Assembly (NCBI GenBank): GCA_963753385.1
Contig: CAVWCC010000008.1
Span: 868,001-932,000, forward strand
Reading direction: 5' to 3'
DNA from: JALZKA01 sp963753385
Lineage (GTDB): Bacteria > Actinomycetota > Thermoleophilia > Solirubrobacterales > 70-9
Length of the DNA: 64,000 nucleotides
Part shown: in pieces, positions 25,381-33,763 of the stretch
How the letters are laid out: every line of letters starts with the position of its first letter
Numbering within the stretch: the stretch's first letter is position 1
Translations under genes and position numbers: made by a program
The notes under the pieces: model-generated
What the model was told of the DNA's origin: nothing
The model's input: only the letters and a program-made list of their open reading frames with translations
Database searches by the model: none

Positions 25381-26706
25381 ATGGGGGCGAGGCGCTACCA
25401 CGTAACCACCTTCGGGTGCCAGATGAACGAGCACGATTCCGAGCGGATGCGCGGGATGCTCGAGTCGCTCGGCTATGAGGAGGCGCCCGAACGGGACTCC
25501 GCGGACCTGATCCTGTTCAACACCTGCTCGATCCGCGAGTCGGCCGACAGCCGGTTCCTCGCGCACCTGGGCCAGGCGAAGCGGCTCAAGGCGGAGGACC
25601 CGTCGCGGGTGGTCGGGGTCGGGGGGTGCTGGGCGCAGTCGGTCAAGGACGAGGTCTTCGAGCGTTTCCCGTTCGTCGACGTCGCGTTCGGCCCGGGGCA
25701 GATCCACCGCCTGGCGGAGTTCCTCACCACCGAGTCGATCGGTGCTCAGGGCTTTTTCGAGTTCGAGGGGTTCGCCGGGCACCTGCCGATGAAGCGGACA
25801 CGGGAGTTCCAGGCCTGGCTCCAGATCTCGCAGGGATGCAACTGCGCCTGCTCCTACTGCATCGTGCCCTCGACGAGGGGTCGCGAGGTCAGCCGGCCGC
25901 CCGGTGAGCTGCTGGCTGAGGTCAAGCGGCTCGCGGGCGATGGCGTGCGCGAGGTGACGCTCCTCGGCCAGAACGTGAACTCGTACGGGCGCGACCTCCG
26001 GGGGGACGATCGGATCTCGTTCTCCGAGCTTCTGCGCGCAGTCGACGGGGTGGAGGGCATCGAGCGAATCCGCTACACCAGCCCGCATCCCAAGGACATG
26101 CGTGAGGACGTGATCCGCGCCCACGCGGAGTGCGAGTCGCTCTGCGAGCACATCCACCTGCCCCTCCAGTCGGGCTCGGACGGCATCCTGAAGGCGATGC
26201 GCCGCACGTACAACCGCCGCCGCTACCTCGACCGGGTGGCGCTGATCCGCGAGCACGTGCCGGACTGCGCTGTCACCACGGACATCATCGTCGGCTTCCC
26301 CGGGGAGACCGACGAGGACTTCGAGCAGACGCTGGAGGTGGTCGACGAGGTCGGCTATGACGGCGCGTTCACGTTCATCTTCTCGCCGCGGAGGGGGACG
26401 GAGGCGGCGAACCTCGACGACCAGGTGCCGCACCCGGTGAAGCGGGAGCGCATGGAGCGCCTGGTCGAGCTGGTCCAAGCCCGTGCGCGCGAGCGGGCGC
26501 AGCGCTTCGTCGGGCGGATGATGGACGTGCTGGTCGAGGGGACCAGCCGCACCGACGCCACCCGCCTGCGGGGCCGCTCGCGCCATAACAAGGCCGTCAA
26601 CTTCGAGGGCACGGGCGAGCCCGGCGAGCTCGTCGAGGTCGAGATCACCGCCGCGACCTCGATGACCCTCACGGGTCACGAGCGCCTCCTGAGCCGGATC
26701 GGCTGA
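25381..26706 (+). CDS. miaB: tRNA-2-methylthio-N6-dimethylallyladenosine synthase MiaB
   Basis: 441-residue radical-SAM methylthiotransferase that modifies i6A37 of tRNA. The N-terminal UPF0004 domain begins TFGCQMNEHDSERM with further cluster cysteines in FNTCSIRE and GCWAQ. The radical-SAM motif is in GCNCACSYCIVP and the C-terminal TRAM domain follows (VEGTSRTDATRLRGRSRHNK). It is followed 14 bases later by miaA, which makes its substrate, so two consecutive tRNA modification steps are co-transcribed. Confidence 0.96.
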   Translation: MGARRYHVTTFGCQMNEHDSERMRGMLESLGYEEAPERDSADLILFNTCSIRESADSRFLAHLGQAKRLKAEDPSRVVGVGGCWAQSVKDEVFERFPFVDVAFGPGQIHRLAEFLTTESIGAQGFFEFEGFAGHLPMKRTREFQAWLQISQGCNCACSYCIVPSTRGREVSRPPGELLAEVKRLAGDGVREVTLLGQNVNSYGRDLRGDDRISFSELLRAVDGVEGIERIRYTSPHPKDMREDVIRAHAECESLCEHIHLPLQSGSDGILKAMRRTYNRRRYLDRVALIREHVPDCAVTTDIIVGFPGETDEDFEQTLEVVDEVGYDGAFTFIFSPRRGTEAANLDDQVPHPVKRERMERLVELVQARARERAQRFVGRMMDVLVEGTSRTDATRLRGRSRHNKAVNFEGTGEPGELVEVEITAATSMTLTGHERLLSRIG

Positions 26707-26720
26707 GGCCAGTCGCAACG

Positions 26721-27608
26721 TTGAAGGCCGTCGCGATCTTCGGCCCGACCGCCGCCGGCAAGACCGGCGTCGCGATCGCGCTGGCCGAGCTCCTGCGCGC
26801 GCAGGGTGAGGAGCCGGTGGCCGTCAACTGCGACTCGATCCAGGTCTATCGCGGCCTGGAGACGCTCAGCGGCGCGGTGACGGCGAAAGAAACCCAGCGC
26901 CTCGAGCACCGCCTGGTCGGAATCGTGGCCACGCATGAGGAGTTCTCGGCGGGCCGTTACGCCGCGCTGGCCCACCGCGAGATCGACAGGCTGCTGCTAA
27001 CGGAGCGCCGGCCGATCGTCGTCGGCGGCACCGGGCTTTACCTACGGGCTGCGCTCTCGGAGCTCGAGATGCGTCCGCCGGTGCCCGCCGAGATCCGTGC
27101 TCAGGTCGAGCAGGAGCTGGTGGATCGGGGGCCGGAGGTCCTGCATGCGGAGCTCCCCGAGGAGCTCGCCTCCGGCGTCCATCCCAACGACCGTAAACGG
27201 GTCGCGAGGCTCACCGAGCTCACGCGGCTCGGCATCGCGCCGCACGCCTCGACCGACGGGCTCTGGACGGAGCGCCTCAGGCACCCGACGGTGCTCGTTG
27301 GGCTCACGCTCGAGCGCTCGGAGCTCCACCGGCGGATCGAGGCCCGGGTAGACGCCATGGTGGCCGCCGGCGCCGCCGCCGAGGTCGCCCGGGCCGCCGG
27401 CGCGGGCGCGTCGCGGACCGCGCGGGCCGCGATCGGGTTCGAGGAGCTTCTCGCCGGGGACAGCGGGGCGATGAAACGCGCCCAGCGCGCCTACGCGCGC
27501 CGCCAGCTCACCTGGATGCGCCGGATGCCGGGGGTCCACGTGATCGACCGGACGGGGCGCGCGGACGAAGAGGTTGCGGCGGAGGTCGCGGCGCTCCTCG
27601 ACGACTAG
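26721..27608 (+). CDS. miaA: tRNA dimethylallyltransferase MiaA
   Basis: 295-residue prenyltransferase that adds dimethylallyl to A37 of tRNAs reading UNN codons. The P-loop FGPTAAGKTGVAIALAE, NCDSIQVYRGLETLSG, VGGTGLYLRAAL, and the later RAAIGFEELL and RRQLTWMRR motifs are in order. The TTG at 26721 is chosen since it directly precedes KAVAIFGPTA and no other start is available in the 14-base gap after miaB. Ends 10 bases before dapF. Confidence 0.95.
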   Translation: MKAVAIFGPTAAGKTGVAIALAELLRAQGEEPVAVNCDSIQVYRGLETLSGAVTAKETQRLEHRLVGIVATHEEFSAGRYAALAHREIDRLLLTERRPIVVGGTGLYLRAALSELEMRPPVPAEIRAQVEQELVDRGPEVLHAELPEELASGVHPNDRKRVARLTELTRLGIAPHASTDGLWTERLRHPTVLVGLTLERSELHRRIEARVDAMVAAGAAAEVARAAGAGASRTARAAIGFEELLAGDSGAMKRAQRAYARRQLTWMRRMPGVHVIDRTGRADEEVAAEVAALLDD

Positions 27609-27611
27609 GCT
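27606..27611 (+). promoter_or_regulatory. -10 element TAGGCT for dapF
   Basis: Begins on the miaA stop TAG and ends 7 bases before the dapF ATG at 27619. Confidence 0.45.
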
Positions 27612-27618
27612 CGCCGGG

Positions 27619-28464
27619 ATGCGTTTCGAGAAATGGCAGGCACTGGGCAACGACTACGCCATCGTCGAGGCGGCGGCGCTTCCCTGGGAGCTGACGCCGG
27701 AGCGCGTCCGCAGGATCTGCGCGCCGCACTTCGGGGTCGGCTCGGACGGGATCCTGTTGCTGGAACCGGTTTCCGACCCCTCGTTCGTGGCCGAGCTCCG
27801 GATCTTCAACCCCGACGGCTCCGAGGCCGAGCTCTCGGGCAACGGTGCGCGCCAGGCGGTCCTCTACCTCCGCTCCGCCGGCTGGACCGACGGGGACACC
27901 TTCTCCGTTTTGACCAAGGCCGGCCCGGTGACGCCGCGGATCATTGACCCACGAACGGTCGCGATGGCGATCGGAAGGGCATCGACCGCTTCGCCCGACT
28001 ACCCCGGCGGGCCGGCGGATGGCACCGGCACGCTCACCTCTGCCGGCCGGGAGTGGTCGTTCCGGCACGTGAACGTCGGCAACCCGCAGTGCGTGATCGA
28101 CGTCGGCGACGAGATCGAGTCGCTCGACCTGACCGCGATCGGACCCGAGATCGAGGGGAACACGGAGCTGTTCCCGAACCGGACCAACGTCTCGTTCACC
28201 AGCGTCGAAGGGGCGACGGTGCGAGCACGCATCTTCGAACGTGGGGTGGGGGAGACCCTCTCTTCCGGGACCGGCGCGTCCGGGGCGGCGGTGGCAGCGT
28301 TCCTCGGCGGCGCGCCGAGCCCGATCACCGTGCGGCTCGACGGCGGCGAGCTGACCGTCGAGATCACGGACGAGCTCGACGTCACGCTCACGGGGACCGC
28401 CGAGCCGGTCTACCGCGGCGAGCTCTCCGACGAGCTCGTGCGGGCGCTCGAGCGCGTCGGCTAG
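27619..28464 (+). CDS. dapF: Diaminopimelate epimerase DapF
   Basis: Cofactor-free two-cysteine racemase converting LL- to meso-diaminopimelate. 281 residues. WQALGNDYAIVEA, GSDGILLLEP, NPDGSEAELSGNGARQAVLYL, VNVGNPQCVI, ERGVGETLSSGTGASGAA are conserved. In standard DapF the active cysteines lie in NGxRC and in GxTxACGTG. Here the first position reads NGARQ and the second LSSGTGASG, so neither canonical cysteine is evident. ATG 27619 gives MRFEKWQALGND. Followed after 13 bases by an LL-DAP aminotransferase. Confidence 0.9.
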   Translation: MRFEKWQALGNDYAIVEAAALPWELTPERVRRICAPHFGVGSDGILLLEPVSDPSFVAELRIFNPDGSEAELSGNGARQAVLYLRSAGWTDGDTFSVLTKAGPVTPRIIDPRTVAMAIGRASTASPDYPGGPADGTGTLTSAGREWSFRHVNVGNPQCVIDVGDEIESLDLTAIGPEIEGNTELFPNRTNVSFTSVEGATVRARIFERGVGETLSSGTGASGAAVAAFLGGAPSPITVRLDGGELTVEITDELDVTLTGTAEPVYRGELSDELVRALERVG

Positions 28465-28477
28465 CCTCACGCGGCCC

Positions 28478-29650
28478 ATGTCGCTGACCGACCCCTCCAG
28501 GCGCCTCGAGGCGATCCCGCCGTACATGTTCGCCGAGCTCGAGCGGAAGGTCGCGGAGAAGAAGGCGTCCGGGATCGACGTGATCAGCCTGGGGATCGGC
28601 GATCCCGACACTCCGACCTACCCCCACATCGTCGAGGCGATGCAGCGAGCGGTGGCCGACCCGGGGACGCACCAGTACCCCTCGAACCGCGGCCGGGCCG
28701 AGTTCCGAGAGGCGTTCGCGCGCTTCTACGACCGGCGTTTCGGCGTCGCGATCGACCCCGAGAGCGAGGTGATCCCCGCGATCGGCGCGAAGGAGTGCAT
28801 CTACAACCTCTGCTTCGCCTTCCTCGACCCCGAGGACGTCGCCCTCGCCTCGGACCCCGGCTACCCGGTCTACACGGGCGGCCCGATCCTTGCCGGGGCC
28901 GAGCCGGTGCGGTTGCCGCTGCGACCTGAGCTTGGCTTCGCGCCCGACCTCGATGCGATCGACCCCCTCGCCTGGTCGAACGCGCGGATCCTGTTCCTCA
29001 ACTACCCCAACAACCCGACCGGCGCGGTCGCCCCCGACGGCCTGTTCGAGCGCGTGGTGGAGCTCGCACGCAAGCACGACGTGCTCGTGGTGCACGACAA
29101 CGCCTACTCGGAGACCACCTACGACGGCTACGTCGCTCCGAGCTTCCTGGAGACGCCGGGGGCGAAGGATGTCGGGGTCGAGGTCTTCTCGCTCTCGAAG
29201 GGCTTCAACATGACCGGCTGGCGCTGCGCCGCGATCCTCGGCAACGCCGACGCGATCGAGACGTACTGGCGCCTCAAGACCAACGTCGATTCCGGCCTGT
29301 TCGAGGCCGTTCAGCTCGCCGGCGCGGCCGCGCTCGACGCGCCGCGCGAGCCGATCGAAGAGATGAACGCGGTTTACGCACGCAGGCGGGACCTCGTGGT
29401 CGCCGCGCTCGCCGAGATCGGTGTCGACGTCGATCTCCCCAGGGGAACGATCTACGTCTGGGCCCCGGTCCCGGAGGGCCATACGTCGACGTCGTTCGCC
29501 GAGCTTGTCCTCGAGGAGGCGGCCGTGGTCGTGTCGCCGGGCTCGATGTACGGACCGTCCGGCGAGGGGTTCTTCCGGATCTCGCTCACGACGCCGGACG
29601 AGCGCATCGCCGAGGCGGTCGAGCGGATGCGCGAGCACCTCGCGGCCTGA
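28478..29650 (+). CDS. dapL: LL-diaminopimelate aminotransferase (class I/II), probable DapL
   Basis: 390-residue fold-type I aminotransferase. VISLGIGDPDTPTYPHIVEAM, HQYPSNRG, LNYPNNPTGAVA, VVHDNAYSE and the PLP lysine in FSLSKGFNMTGWRC match the DapL/aspartate aminotransferase subgroup. Its position right behind dapF argues for the one-step conversion of tetrahydrodipicolinate to LL-diaminopimelate, which would bypass succinylase or acetylase steps; with dapA and dapB in the same window this gives a nearly full lysine route. Assignment to DapL rather than another aminotransferase is partly from context. TAGCCT ends 10 bases before the ATG. Confidence 0.85.
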   Translation: MSLTDPSRRLEAIPPYMFAELERKVAEKKASGIDVISLGIGDPDTPTYPHIVEAMQRAVADPGTHQYPSNRGRAEFREAFARFYDRRFGVAIDPESEVIPAIGAKECIYNLCFAFLDPEDVALASDPGYPVYTGGPILAGAEPVRLPLRPELGFAPDLDAIDPLAWSNARILFLNYPNNPTGAVAPDGLFERVVELARKHDVLVVHDNAYSETTYDGYVAPSFLETPGAKDVGVEVFSLSKGFNMTGWRCAAILGNADAIETYWRLKTNVDSGLFEAVQLAGAAALDAPREPIEEMNAVYARRRDLVVAALAEIGVDVDLPRGTIYVWAPVPEGHTSTSFAELVLEEAAVVVSPGSMYGPSGEGFFRISLTTPDERIAEAVERMREHLAA

Positions 29651-29652
29651 GC

Positions 29653-30042
29653 ATGGATGCCGCGCGTCGACGAGTGGCGTCGGACTCCCCGTTCGAGGAG
29701 CGATACGGCTTCGCCCGCGCGGTGCGTGACGGCGATCGTGTGATCGTCGCCGGCACCGCGCCGATCTGGCCGGATGGCTCGTGCGACCCCGATCCCGCGG
29801 CGCAGATGCGCCGCTGCTGCGAGATCATCGTCGCGGCGCTCGAGGAGCTCGGCGCCGCCGCCGCAGATGTCGTGCGGACGCGAATGTTCGTGACGGATGC
29901 GGGAATCGCCGACGCCGTCGGGGCAGTACACGGCGAGTACTTCCGCATTGCCCGCCCGGCAGCGACTATGGTGGTCGTTGTCGGCCTGCTCGATCCCCGT
30001 TGGGTGGTGGAGATCGAGGCGGAGGCCATGGTTCGGCGGTAG
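29653..30042 (+). CDS. RidA/YjgF-family protein
   Basis: 129-residue member of the Rid family, trimeric proteins that hydrolyse reactive enamine/imine intermediates released by PLP enzymes. YGFARAVRDGDRVIVAGTAPIWPDG, VVRTRMFVTD and the substrate-binding arginine in ARPAATMVVV are visible. It starts two bases after the aminotransferase stop, so a PLP enzyme and its detoxifier are coupled. Subfamily (RidA or one of Rid1-7) is not resolved. Confidence 0.88.
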   Translation: MDAARRRVASDSPFEERYGFARAVRDGDRVIVAGTAPIWPDGSCDPDPAAQMRRCCEIIVAALEELGAAAADVVRTRMFVTDAGIADAVGAVHGEYFRIARPAATMVVVVGLLDPRWVVEIEAEAMVRR

Positions 30043-30099
30043 GCCGGATGCGGGCGATGCCCTAAAGGGTCCGAGCGGACGCGTCGAAGTCAACTAGGC

Positions 30100-30963
30100 A
30101 TGCCTGAACTGGGAATCATCTTGGCGCTCGTTTCCGCGATGGGGGCGAACGTCGCGTTCCTCTGCAAGCATCGGGGGGCGAACCGGGCGCCGGCGGTCCG
30201 CTTCTCGCATCCGCTGGCGAGCGCGCGGGCTCTGTTTAGATCGAAGTGGTGGGCGATCGGCTTCGCGATGGCGACGGTCGCCTGGGGCTTCCATGTGGCC
30301 GCGATCACCATTGCACCGCTCTCACTGGTCCAGGCCGTGATGGCGGGCGGCCTGGCGCTGCTGGCGATCCCGGCGCAGATGTGGTTCCGGATCAAGCTCG
30401 GCTGGCGCGAATGGACCGGGCTGGCGCTGAGCGCCGCCGGCCTGGCGCTCCTGGCGGTCACGGCCGACACCTCGCACGCCCACTCGACCTACTCGCTCGC
30501 CGGGCTCGTTGCGTTCGAGGGCGCGGCGATCGCGATCGGAGTCTTCCTCCTCATGCATGGCTCGCGCGGCGGCCACCACACGACCGGCGACGGCATCCTC
30601 TTCGGTGCGGCGGCCGGCGTGCTGATCGGCGTCTCCAACGTCGCGATCAAGGCGCTCAGTGGCGACGTCCCGGGCGACCTGCTTGCGATCGTGAGCCCGT
30701 GGACGCTGGTCGCCGTCGTGGCCGGGGCGGCGTCGTTCTTCGGCCTGGCTCGTGGCCTTCAGCTCGGGGCGGCGATCCAGGTCATCGCGATCTCCTCGAT
30801 TGCCGCGAACGTGGCGGCGATCGTCGGGGGCGTGATCGTGTTCGGCGACCCCGTCGGCGCCGATGCGCTGGGGATCGTGGCGCGCTCCGCGGCCTTCGCA
30901 GCGGTGATCGCCGCGGCGGCCCTGCTGCCGGCGCCGAGGGCGCCGCGGCCCGCCGTCCTCTAA
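30100..30963 (+). CDS. DMT/EamA-like multi-pass membrane transporter
   Basis: 287-residue membrane protein with about nine hydrophobic helices in two halves, beginning LGIILALVSAMGANVAFLCKHRGA and repeating a similar pattern after residue 145. This looks like the drug/metabolite transporter superfamily or the related NIPA-type magnesium transporters. A small His-rich loop (DTSHAHSTYS, then HGSRGGHHTTGDG) links the halves. Substrate unknown; its proximity to a ZIP metal permease is suggestive only. ATG 30100 follows a 57-base gap after the RidA-like gene. Confidence 0.75.
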   Translation: MPELGIILALVSAMGANVAFLCKHRGANRAPAVRFSHPLASARALFRSKWWAIGFAMATVAWGFHVAAITIAPLSLVQAVMAGGLALLAIPAQMWFRIKLGWREWTGLALSAAGLALLAVTADTSHAHSTYSLAGLVAFEGAAIAIGVFLLMHGSRGGHHTTGDGILFGAAAGVLIGVSNVAIKALSGDVPGDLLAIVSPWTLVAVVAGAASFFGLARGLQLGAAIQVIAISSIAANVAAIVGGVIVFGDPVGADALGIVARSAAFAAVIAAAALLPAPRAPRPAVL

Positions 30964-31005
30964 CACCAAGGCAAGAGCCACTCGCGCGCTGCGAGCGGAG
31001 GGATG

Positions 31006-31019
31006 TTAGGGTGCCCTAA
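31006..31019. promoter_or_regulatory. Palindromic operator overlapping a -10 element upstream of the ZIP gene
   Basis: TTAGGG-TG-CCCTAA is a perfect 14-base palindrome. It contains TAGGGT (31007-31012), whose expected +1 is the A at 31019. TTAGG/CCTAA half-sites resemble those of DtxR/IdeR-type metalloregulators, though with narrower spacing than the classic 19-bp iron box. A metal-dependent repressor of the ZIP gene is a reasonable guess. Confidence 0.5.
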
Positions 31020-31042
31020 TGACGCATCACCGCATCACGTAA
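31019..31042 (+). CDS. Possible 7-codon leaderless upstream ORF (MTHHRIT)
   Basis: ATG ACG CAT CAC CGC ATC ACG TAA begins exactly at the predicted transcription start and stops five bases before the ZIP ATG, which has no Shine-Dalgarno. It may allow reinitiation at the ZIP gene. Two of seven codons are histidine. Expression is unproven. Confidence 0.35.
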   Translation: MTHHRIT

Positions 31043-31047
31043 GCGCG

Positions 31048-31902
31048 ATGACCTACGCCGAAACCCTCCTGCTGGCCGCCGTGGCCGGATTCACGATCTA
31101 CGCGGGCCTGCCGCTGGCCCGGATGGAGGTGAGCACCCGAACTCGCGTGGCACTCGCGATGTTCTCAGTCGGCATCCTTGCCTTCCTGCTCGTGGACGTG
31201 CTCGGGCACGGCTACGAGGACACGGAGGCCGCGGTGGAGGCCTTCGGGGAGGACGAGGGAAGCCTCGGCCACGCCGTCGCTCTCACGGTCCTGCTTCTCG
31301 GGGGATTCACCTTGGGGTCCCTCGGCCTTGGCCTCCTCGAGCGGTGGATCCGCGCACGCGGCGCTTCGCCGCCCCCGATGGCCGGCGGAGCCACGGATGC
31401 CCTCACGGTCGAACAATCGATGACGCTCACGGCGGAGGCCGACGTGACGAGGCAAGCGCTTCGCACGGGCCTGTTCATCGCCGCGGCCATCGGCCTTCAC
31501 AACTTCGCCGAGGGGCTCGCTATCGGCGTCTCGGCGGGAACGGGGGAGATTGCCCTCGCAACCGTCCTGGTCGTGGGCTTTGCCCTCCACAACGCCACCG
31601 AAGGATTCGGGATCGTCGGCCCGCTCGGCGGTGTACGACCGTCCTGGAGCTGGTTGGGGTTGGCCGGCCTGATCGCCGGCCTGCCGGTCGTGATCGGCGC
31701 CAGCATCGGCTACAGCGTGGACTCCGAGCCGCTCGAGATCGCGTTCTACGGGCTGGCGGGCGGCGCGATCCTGTTCGTGATCGGCGAGATCTGGCATGGC
31801 ATCAGGCGCTACGGCCACCGCGAGCTCGGCCTGCTCCTGCTGGCCGCAGGCTTCAGTGCCGGGGTCCTGACGGATTTCGTCGTGGCCTACGCGGGAGGCT
31901 GA
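31048..31902 (+). CDS. ZIP-family divalent metal permease
   Basis: 284-residue membrane transporter with about eight helices. The metal-binding motifs of ZIP proteins are present: HNFAEGLAIGVS in TM4 with a second HNATEGFGIVGPL copy in TM5, and GEIWH later. A variable cytoplasmic loop (about residues 105-140) separates TM3 and TM4. It probably imports zinc, iron or manganese. ATG 31048 gives a first helix (LLLAAVAGFTIYAGLPLA) at the expected place; an in-frame start further upstream would lie inside the palindromic operator. Confidence 0.88.
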   Translation: MTYAETLLLAAVAGFTIYAGLPLARMEVSTRTRVALAMFSVGILAFLLVDVLGHGYEDTEAAVEAFGEDEGSLGHAVALTVLLLGGFTLGSLGLGLLERWIRARGASPPPMAGGATDALTVEQSMTLTAEADVTRQALRTGLFIAAAIGLHNFAEGLAIGVSAGTGEIALATVLVVGFALHNATEGFGIVGPLGGVRPSWSWLGLAGLIAGLPVVIGASIGYSVDSEPLEIAFYGLAGGAILFVIGEIWHGIRRYGHRELGLLLLAAGFSAGVLTDFVVAYAGG

Positions 31903-31937
31903 CCCGCACCCGACCGGCGGGTCACGATCATCACGTC

Positions 31938-32723
31938 ATGAGCGAAGACAAGGCAGGGTTCTCCGAGCACTTCGACTCGCCCGGGCTCGACCCCGACGTC
32001 TGGGTTCCGCACTACCTTCCGCAATGGAGCTCGCGGGCCGACAGCGCGGCGACCTACGCGATCGCGGAATCGGAGCTGCGCATCACCATCCCGCCCGAGC
32101 AGGCCTTGTGGTGTCCAGAGGACCACCATCCCCCTCTGAAGGTGTCGGGCATCCAATCCGGCGTGTTCTCAGGAGAGGTCGGCAGCACCGTCGGACAGCA
32201 GCCCTTCCGCGACGGTGTGGTCGTCCGCGAGTTCCAGCCGGCCATGTGGGGGTGGACGCCGCACTACGGGCTGCTCGAGGTGCGGGCGCGAATGGACCTG
32301 AGCCCGCGCTCGATGGCGGGCGTCTGGATGTCGGGCCTCGAGGACGAGCCGACGCGCAGCGCAGAGATCTTGATCTTCGAGGTGTTCGGCGACGCGCTGG
32401 CCGACGACGGAGATGGGCCGAGCGCGGCCGTCGGGATGGGGCTCCGTCCGTTCCGCGATCCGGCGATCTCGGACTCCTTCGAGGCGCCGCGGGTACCGAT
32501 CGACGTCACCGAGCATCACGTGTACGCCGCCGACTGGCGGCCCGGGAGGGTGGACTTCCTGGTCGACGGCGAACGGGTCAAGACCGTCGAGCAGGCACCC
32601 GACTACCCGGTGCAGATGATGGTCGCCGTGTTCGACTTTCCGGAGCACAGCGAGGCGGGCGCCCACGAGGGACACGTGCCGCTGTTCGCCGTCGACTACG
32701 TGCGCGGCACAGACTCGCGTTAG
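31938..32723 (+). CDS. GH16-like glucanase-fold protein with altered active-site motif
   Basis: 261 residues with the beta-sandwich features of glycoside hydrolase family 16: FSEHFDSPGLDPDVWVPHYLPQW near the start, GLLEVRARMDLSPRSMAGVWM, and HHVYAADWRPGRVDFLVDGERVKT near the end. The catalytic motif E-x-D-x-x-E of the family reads E143-I-L-I-F-E148: both glutamates are kept but the central aspartate is leucine (L145). No signal peptide is seen, which is unusual for GH16. Either the enzyme works differently or it is a non-catalytic carbohydrate binder. ATG 31938 is the last suitable start; frames upstream belong to the ZIP gene. Confidence 0.78.
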   Translation: MSEDKAGFSEHFDSPGLDPDVWVPHYLPQWSSRADSAATYAIAESELRITIPPEQALWCPEDHHPPLKVSGIQSGVFSGEVGSTVGQQPFRDGVVVREFQPAMWGWTPHYGLLEVRARMDLSPRSMAGVWMSGLEDEPTRSAEILIFEVFGDALADDGDGPSAAVGMGLRPFRDPAISDSFEAPRVPIDVTEHHVYAADWRPGRVDFLVDGERVKTVEQAPDYPVQMMVAVFDFPEHSEAGAHEGHVPLFAVDYVRGTDSR

Positions 32724-32774
32724 ATAAGCCGGCTCAACAACGCCGGGGCTCGGCTTCGGGCTCCGCCCTCCGCC

Positions 32775-33752
32775 TCACAGCTTGCCCTCGGCCTCGAACG
32801 TCTGGCGCAGGCCGGTCTCGAGCCCGCGCGGGGCGAACCCCAGCTCGCGCACGGCCTTGTCCTGCTTGGCCCAGAACGTCACCCCGTCCGAGGACGAGAT
32901 CAGCTCGCGCATGTTCGGCGGCTGGCCCATCACCTTGCCGATCACGGGGCCGAACGGTGCCGCGACCTTCAGGAGGCTGGTCGGGATGTTCGCCCGGGGC
33001 GCGCGCTTGCCCGCGACCTTGGCGGTGGTGTCCATCAGGCCGCGCATCGTCGTGATCTCGTCGCCCAGGACGTAGGACTCGCCGACCTTGCCGTTGTCGA
33101 GCGCGAGCAGGACGCCGGTCGCGACGTCCTCGACGTGGACCATGTTCATGCCGAGCTCGGCGAACGGGACGAACGGCATCCGTCCGTCGAGGAAGTCGAG
33201 CATCTGCTTGCCGAGCGCGGAATGGTCATCTGGTCCGTACACGCCGCCGGGCTGCACGATCACGCATGGCAGCCCCTCGGTGATCAGGCGCTTCGCGACC
33301 TGATGCGCCTGGTACTTGGTCTCCTCGTAGTAGGAGGTGAAGCTCTCTCCCGGGTGCTCGTAGCTCTCGTCGACTACCTCGCCGTGGGTGTTTCCGAAAG
33401 CGCCCACCGTCGAGACGTAGACGACCTTGCCGATCCCGGCGTCGAGCGCCGCTCCGAGCGCGTTCTCGGTGCCGACCACGTTCGCCTCGTGCATCGCCGG
33501 TCGCTCGCTCTTCGGGATTCCGACCTCGTAGACGGCGGCGCCGTGGATGACCGCATCGCAGCCCTCCATCCCGGCGGCGAGCGCGGCGCGGTCGGAGAGG
33601 TCGCCGGTCCGAAGCTCGGCTCCGAGCGCCGCGAGCGACGCTCCCTTCTCCGGGTTTCGGACCCACGCGACGACCTCATCGCCGCGTGCGCGGAGTTGGC
33701 GGACCACATGACCGCCGATGAACCCGGTTCCGCCGGTGACGAAGACCTTCAC
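32775..33752 (-). CDS. NAD(P)-dependent epimerase/reductase (extended SDR)
   Basis: 325-residue extended short-chain dehydrogenase, close to dihydroflavonol-reductase/hopanoid-associated sugar epimerase-like proteins. GGTGFIGGHVVRQL binds the dinucleotide, VIHGAAVYEVG and the YxxxK pair in YYEETKYQAHQ complete the active site. Substrate cannot be told. GTG 33752 gives MKVFVTGGTGFIG. It is divergent from hflX with a 28-base gap in which the two -10 elements share bases. Confidence 0.88.
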   Translation of the reverse strand: MKVFVTGGTGFIGGHVVRQLRARGDEVVAWVRNPEKGASLAALGAELRTGDLSDRAALAAGMEGCDAVIHGAAVYEVGIPKSERPAMHEANVVGTENALGAALDAGIGKVVYVSTVGAFGNTHGEVVDESYEHPGESFTSYYEETKYQAHQVAKRLITEGLPCVIVQPGGVYGPDDHSALGKQMLDFLDGRMPFVPFAELGMNMVHVEDVATGVLLALDNGKVGESYVLGDEITTMRGLMDTTAKVAGKRAPRANIPTSLLKVAAPFGPVIGKVMGQPPNMRELISSSDGVTFWAKQDKAVRELGFAPRGLETGLRQTFEAEGKL

Positions 33753-33763
33753 GAGTGCCGGGA

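Noticed and set aside
30095..30100. TAGGCA just before the DMT-like gene as a -10 element
   Set aside because: It overlaps the start codon itself, so it cannot place a start site at or upstream of the ATG.
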